From Geodermatophilus telluris (GTDB taxonomy: Bacteria > Actinomycetota > Actinomycetes > Mycobacteriales > Geodermatophilaceae): DNA of 64,000 nt. The DNA lies in contig NZ_FMZF01000001.1 of assembly GCF_900102745.1 (NCBI RefSeq), forward strand, positions 682,001 to 746,000. The letters are read 5' to 3'. Position numbers and translations under genes: made by a program. The notes beneath the pieces are model-generated. The model saw only the letters and a program-made list of their open reading frames with translations, ran no database searches and was not told the origin of the DNA. Positions 60,349 through 64,000 of the stretch are shown piece by piece. Position 1 is the first letter of the stretch. The number at the start of each line of letters is the position of its first letter.

Positions 60349-61195
60349 CCCGGCGGCGACCCCGGCCGGGCGGCGGCCCCGGCCCGGCCGGGAGACCGTC
60401 CGGACGCTGACCGTCGGGGGCCGCACGCTGCGGGTGGCCGAGCGCACGGGGGACGGCTCGCGCCCGCCGCTGGTGCTGATGAACGGCATCGGCGCCAGCC
60501 TGGAGGTGCTGCAGCCCTTCGTCGACGCGCTCGACCCGCGCCGCACCGTCGTCCGCTTCGACGTCCCGGGGGTGGGCGGCTCGCCGCCGCCGGTGGTGCC
60601 CTACGTGCTGGCCACGCTCACACCGGTGGTGTCGTCGCTGCTGCGCCGGCTGGGCCACGAGGACGAGGTCGACGTCCTCGGCCTGTCGTGGGGCGGCGGG
60701 CTGGCGCAGCACTTCGCCGTCCAGCACCGCCGCCGGTGCCGGAAGCTGGTCCTGGCCGCCACGGGCACGGGGTCGCTGATGGTGCCGGCGCACCCGCGGG
60801 TGCTCTCGCACATGCTCACGCCGCGGCGGCACCGCGACGCGGGCTACGCCACGCGGGTGGCCGGGGAGCTCTACGGCGGCACGGTGCGCTCGGACCCGGA
60901 GCGGGCGGCGCGGGCGCTGCACGCGCACAGCCGGCTGGGTCCGCGGCGCGGCTACTACTACCAGCTGGCCGCGAGCGCGGGCTGGAGCAGCCTGCCGTTC
61001 CTGTCGCTGATCCGGCAGCCCACGCTCGTGGTCGCCGGCGACGACGACCCGATCATCCCGTCGGTCAACGCGCGGATCCTGGCGCGCGGCATCCCCCGCG
61101 CGCGGCTGCACCTCTACGGCGGCGGGCACCTGGCGCTGGTCACCGAGGCGGACGAGCTGGCGCCGGTGGTCGACGCGTTCCTCGACGAGCCGTGA
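60332..61195 (+). CDS. phaZ: Intracellular PHA depolymerase-like alpha/beta hydrolase PhaZ
   Basis: Alpha/beta hydrolase of 287 residues. L-M-N-G-I-G-A-S-L-E, F-D-V-P-G-V-G-G-S and nucleophile G-L-S-W-G-G match medium-chain PHA depolymerase; Asp in A-G-D-D-D-P-I-I-P and His in G-G-G-H-L complete the triad. ATG 60332 lies 17 bases inside phaC, with GGGGACG nearby, so synthesis and mobilisation are translationally linked. Confidence 0.9.
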   Translation: MSSTSDPAATPAGRRPRPGRETVRTLTVGGRTLRVAERTGDGSRPPLVLMNGIGASLEVLQPFVDALDPRRTVVRFDVPGVGGSPPPVVPYVLATLTPVVSSLLRRLGHEDEVDVLGLSWGGGLAQHFAVQHRRRCRKLVLAATGTGSLMVPAHPRVLSHMLTPRRHRDAGYATRVAGELYGGTVRSDPERAARALHAHSRLGPRRGYYYQLAASAGWSSLPFLSLIRQPTLVVAGDDDPIIPSVNARILARGIPRARLHLYGGGHLALVTEADELAPVVDAFLDEP

Positions 61196-61205
61196 CGCGG
61201 GGCCG

Positions 61206-62591
61206 TTAGAACCCGCAGGCCACCCCGCCGTCGACGAAACCGCGCCGGAAGTCGTCGACCAGCTCGAAGCCCGACAGCCTCGCCACCGGGACGACGGCCG
61301 GCTCGGTGGCGTACCGCAGCAGCACGACGGCGGCCTCGTCGACGTCGCCCGGCGAGATCTCGACGTCCAGCCCGTCGACCGCGCCCCGGTGCACCTCGCG
61401 GACCAGCCAGCCCGTCGCGCACACCGAGGCCGTGACGGCGGCGGCGTCGTCGACGGACAGGCCGCGCTGCTCGCGCACGGCCATCGCGTAGGGCAGGCCG
61501 AGCAGCGTGGGGACGGCGAAGTCGCCGACCTCCACGTACGCGGGTTTGACCAGGTCGCCGCCGTCGTAGCGCACCGAGTCGTCCCCCGGGCAGTACTGCA
61601 GGTCCCGCTCGTCGCCCGTCCCGCCGCACACCGCCCCGGCGCCGTCGGCGGCGCGCAGCTCGGGGGCGTCCAGCACGCCACCGAGCGGGTCGGTGCCGGG
61701 GAAGCCGCGGGTGAGCGCCTGGTCCCAGAACGCGGTGAGCAGGTCGTCGGTGTTCGCGACGACCTCCTCGTAGGGCAGGTCGCCGCCGGTGGCCGCCTCG
61801 TCGCCGTCGAACTCCTCCTCGGTGTAGAGCCGCGAGGAGTCGAACGCCGCGCACGCCGCCGGGCCGTCGGCGTAGCCCTCCTGGAACGCGGAGAGCTGGT
61901 CGAACACCGAGCCGTGCGCGTCCTCGGCGTCGGGCGAGGAGCCCACCTCGTCGCCGAAGTACACGTAGCCCAGCAGGTAGGGGTCGAGCTGCTCCGCGCG
62001 GACGGCGAAGTGCGCCGACTCGCCGCGCACCACCCACTGCGTCCACGCCCCGGCGAAGCACTCGGCCTGCGTCTCGGCGACGATCGAGGGGTCCTCGAGG
62101 CCGGCGTGCGCCTGGACGGCGTGCGCGATCTCGTGCGCCACGATCTCGGCCACCACGAAGGGCCCGTAGTCCTCCGCCAGCCCCGTCATCCACGCCCGGT
62201 CGTAGACCACGAGGTCCTCGTCGGGGCAGTAGTAGGCGTTGTCGGCCAGGTCCTCGACGTCGTCGGAGAAGCAGGGGCCCTCCGGCAGGTCGGCGGGGTC
62301 GGTCTCGGCGGGGTCGATGGACCAGAACCCGCCGTCGACCGGGCCGAACGGGCCGCCGAACACCTCGGGGTAGGTGGCGTCCCAGTAGCTGAGCACGTCG
62401 GCGAGCGCGTTGCGGGCGATCCGGTCGGTCTCGTCGCCCTCCTCGGCCAGGTGCACGGTGAGGTCGGCGTCGGTGGCGTCGGTGCGCACGCCGCCGGCCG
62501 GGCTCGCGACACCGACGACCACGGTGCTGCAGCCGGTCGCGGTGAGCGCGAGGGTGAGCAGCGCCGCGGCGGCGGGGGGACGGACGCGCAC
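61206..62591 (-). CDS. Exported neutral zinc metallopeptidase lipoprotein
   Basis: A 461-residue lipoprotein (lipobox L-T-A-T-G-C) with zinc motif H-E-I-A-H-A-V-Q and the downstream glutamate in A-E-T-Q-A-E-C-F-A-G-A. This matches the bacterial neutral zinc metallopeptidase family but is longer than the usual 280-300 residues; the additional C-terminal part is a repeat-like acidic domain of unknown function. Several Asp/Glu-rich segments suggest ion binding. GTG 62591 has GGGGGAG five bases upstream. Confidence 0.85.
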   Translation of the reverse strand: MRVRPPAAAALLTLALTATGCSTVVVGVASPAGGVRTDATDADLTVHLAEEGDETDRIARNALADVLSYWDATYPEVFGGPFGPVDGGFWSIDPAETDPADLPEGPCFSDDVEDLADNAYYCPDEDLVVYDRAWMTGLAEDYGPFVVAEIVAHEIAHAVQAHAGLEDPSIVAETQAECFAGAWTQWVVRGESAHFAVRAEQLDPYLLGYVYFGDEVGSSPDAEDAHGSVFDQLSAFQEGYADGPAACAAFDSSRLYTEEEFDGDEAATGGDLPYEEVVANTDDLLTAFWDQALTRGFPGTDPLGGVLDAPELRAADGAGAVCGGTGDERDLQYCPGDDSVRYDGGDLVKPAYVEVGDFAVPTLLGLPYAMAVREQRGLSVDDAAAVTASVCATGWLVREVHRGAVDGLDVEISPGDVDEAAVVLLRYATEPAVVPVARLSGFELVDDFRRGFVDGGVACGF

Positions 62592-62691
62592 GGCTCCCCC
62601 TCGGGTCGGGCGGACGGCGCGGTCGGCGTCCGGGTCGCAGGACGGGAGGCTGCCCCGGCGCCGCCGCCCGGTCAACGGGGGCGCGCCCCGC

Positions 62692-63639
62692 TCAGGCCAG
62701 GCAGTACACGACGCAGCCGCTGGCCGCGCCCCCGAGGGGGTGCACCACGAAGCCACGCACCCGCAGCAGGTCGAGCAGCGCCGCGTTGAGCACCTGCTGG
62801 ACGTCGACGTCGGCGTCCGCGCCGTGCACCTGGTCGACGCTCATCCGGTCGTGCTGGCGCCAGCCGGCCACCACGCCACCGAGCCCCGGCTCGACCGCGA
62901 GGCACACCCCGCCCAGGGCACCGCGGGGGCCCGTGGCGTCCCACAGCGGCAGGCCGGACTCGGCGAGCGCGGCGGTGACCTCGACCAGGAGGGTGACCAT
63001 CGGGTCGTCGTCGTCGAGGTCGGCATCCCACTCCTCGGGCAGCCGGTCGAGCTGCTCGCCGAGGTGGGCCAGCCACGCGGAGTCCTGCGCGGAGACCCGC
63101 CGGAGCACCGTGCCGTCGGCGCGCAGCGTGCCGTGCAAGGCACGGGCGGACCCGTCCAGGTCGGCGGCCAGCGCCGCGCACAGGGCGTCGGTGCGGGCGG
63201 GGAACGGCCCGGCCACCGCGTACAGCCCCGGCCGGTCCTCCGACCCGTCGACCAGCCACCACGCCGTCGCGCCCTCGGTGCCGGCGACGCGCCGGCCGGC
63301 CGGGTGCGCGGCCACGCCCACCGCGGTCCGCCCCGCCGGGAGGGCCTGGCCGCCCCCGTCGGTCCGCGCCGCGTCGCCGGCCGCCGCAGCGGCGGCCGGA
63401 CCCGCACCACCGGCCGGACCCGCCGGGCCGGTGGGGGCCGGCCGGCCCGCACCGGCGGCCGGGCCGGCGCCGGAGCGGGCGCCGGCCGGCGACCGCACGG
63501 CGTTCCGCTCGAACTCGTAGCGGGCCGTCGAGCTGCGACCGAGGACGACGACCAGCCCGGCCAGCACCAGGAACCCCACGACGGCGACCACCGGCCACAC
63601 GACCAGCTCGACGAGCCCCGCCGGCACCACCGGGGTCAC
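62692..63639 (-). CDS. Membrane-anchored unknown protein, member of a local paralogue family
   Basis: A 315-residue protein: N-terminal helix V-V-W-P-V-V-A-V-V-G-F-L-V-L, then A-R-Y-E-F-E-R, an Ala/Pro/Gly-rich linker (residues about 45-90) and a C-terminal globular domain ending G-C-V-V-Y-C-L-A. Its C-terminus (V-R-G-F-V-V-H-P-L-G-G-A-A-S-G) matches that of the partial gene at 63872 (V-R-G-F-D-V-E-T-L-G-G-V-A-G-G). Its N-terminal anchor matches the 53-residue protein at 48110. GTG 63639 overlaps the small gene's stop (GTGA). Function unknown. Confidence 0.75.
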   Translation of the reverse strand: MTPVVPAGLVELVVWPVVAVVGFLVLAGLVVVLGRSSTARYEFERNAVRSPAGARSGAGPAAGAGRPAPTGPAGPAGGAGPAAAAAAGDAARTDGGGQALPAGRTAVGVAAHPAGRRVAGTEGATAWWLVDGSEDRPGLYAVAGPFPARTDALCAALAADLDGSARALHGTLRADGTVLRRVSAQDSAWLAHLGEQLDRLPEEWDADLDDDDPMVTLLVEVTAALAESGLPLWDATGPRGALGGVCLAVEPGLGGVVAGWRQHDRMSVDQVHGADADVDVQQVLNAALLDLLRVRGFVVHPLGGAASGCVVYCLA

Positions 63640-63875
63640 CACGCGCACCAGGAGCGCTGCGGGCCGGCACCCCAGCCGGCGGCCCGGTGCACCCACGTCC
63701 GGACCCGGCCGAGCGGGTCGGCGGGGCGGTGGTCGGACGCCGGAGCGTCGCCGGCGGGGTCGAGGCCGAGGAGGTCGAGCAGGTCGACCAGGGCCAGGCC
63801 GTCCAGGGGCAGGCCGTCCTCGTTCGCGGTGGCCGGGCGGCGCGCCAGGAGGGAGGGGGCGCTCACGCCGGTCAC
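63636..63875 (-). CDS. Small hypothetical protein (79 residues) between two paralogues
   Basis: A short frame with L-L-D-L-L-G-L-D-P and W-V-H-R-A-A-G-W-G and a C-terminal cysteine. It is coupled on both sides by GTGA overlaps with related genes at 62692 and 63872, which supports its being translated. No family recognised. Confidence 0.5.
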   Translation of the reverse strand: MTGVSAPSLLARRPATANEDGLPLDGLALVDLLDLLGLDPAGDAPASDHRPADPLGRVRTWVHRAAGWGAGPQRSWCAW

Positions 63876-64000
63876 GCCCCGCCGCGGACGACGCAGCCGC
63901 CGGCCACGCCACCCAGGGTCTCGACGTCGAACCCGCGCACCAGCAGCACGTCGCCCAGCGCGGTGTTCATCACCCGCTGCACGACGGCGTCGGTCTCCGC
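63872..64000 (-). CDS. Paralogue of the 62692 protein (C-terminus only, partial)
   Basis: The frame enters from the right edge and ends at TGA (63874-63872). Its 42 residues include V-V-Q-R-V-M-N-T-A-L-G-D-V-L-L and V-R-G-F-D-V-E-T-L-G-G. They align over their whole length with the C-terminus of the 62692 protein, so the two genes are tandem duplicates with a small gene between them. The rest lies outside the window. Confidence 0.75.
   Translation of the reverse strand, partial: AETDAVVQRVMNTALGDVLLVRGFDVETLGGVAGGCVVRGGA

Noticed and set aside
1-64000. Mobile elements, CRISPR arrays, prophage or defence systems
   Set aside because: No transposase, integrase, repeat-spacer pattern or recognised defence gene was seen in any part of the window.

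Overview
The window is very GC-rich (by eye over 70%) and almost fully coding, with many GTG starts, 1-4 bp stop/start overlaps and apparent leaderless promoters. Mycothiol synthase, a GlnR-type regulator, an F420-dependent reductase-family protein, LmeA-like and LCP proteins point to an actinobacterium. The gene set resembles Geodermatophilaceae (Blastococcus, Geodermatophilus, Modestobacter), but that family assignment is inference. No rRNA, tRNA, CRISPR array, IS element or prophage was seen; this looks like core or lineage-specific chromosome.

Layout. 1-8.6 kb: MurD2-like ligase with a probable MurL start at the left edge, NhaA antiporter, DUF885 peptidase, nitrobindin-like protein, DUF4184 protein and a PAS-PP2C phosphatase. 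8.6-15 kb: an F420-type reductase, then a sulfur module (thioredoxin, cysteine-rich leader peptide, DUF4395, rhodanese, DUF1416), an LmeA-like protein, GlnR and MshD. The order resembles M. tuberculosis Rv0814c-Rv0820. 15-19.4 kb: pstSCAB behind an 11-bp direct-repeat PHO box. 19.4-27.4 kb: LCP protein, a protein with sixteen 14-residue repeats, two small stress-type proteins, a siderophore-interacting protein and a PhoP/PhoR-like two-component system.

27.4-31.4 kb: thioesterase, cysQ, cysD and cysN (sulfate activation). 31.4-35 kb: form II CO dehydrogenase-like coxLSM. 35-46 kb: transporters, an anti-sigma-type ATPase divergent from an HTH protein with paired TTGC-N2-GCAA palindromes between them, HrpA helicase, a MarR/MFS pair, and a zinc alcohol dehydrogenase coupled to a short cyclase-like protein. 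46-54 kb: two acyl-CoA dehydrogenases, MFS, YihY, an HHE protein and a lone osmolyte-binding lipoprotein. 54.4-58.5 kb: a four-gene translationally coupled membrane operon (degenerate PAP2 fused to a kinase, lipoprotein, YbhN-type flippase, intact PAP2). 58.6-61.2 kb: phaC and phaZ. 61.2-64 kb: zinc metallopeptidase and a tandem unknown paralogue family cut by the right edge.

Most notable signals: a 24-residue polycysteine leader with a hairpin directly after it; a repeat of about 60 bp placed immediately after three unrelated stop codons; the PAP2-like/kinase/flippase operon; paired palindromes over the promoter at 37.2 kb; and an unknown TM-anchored paralogue family with an orphan 53-residue member 14 kb away.
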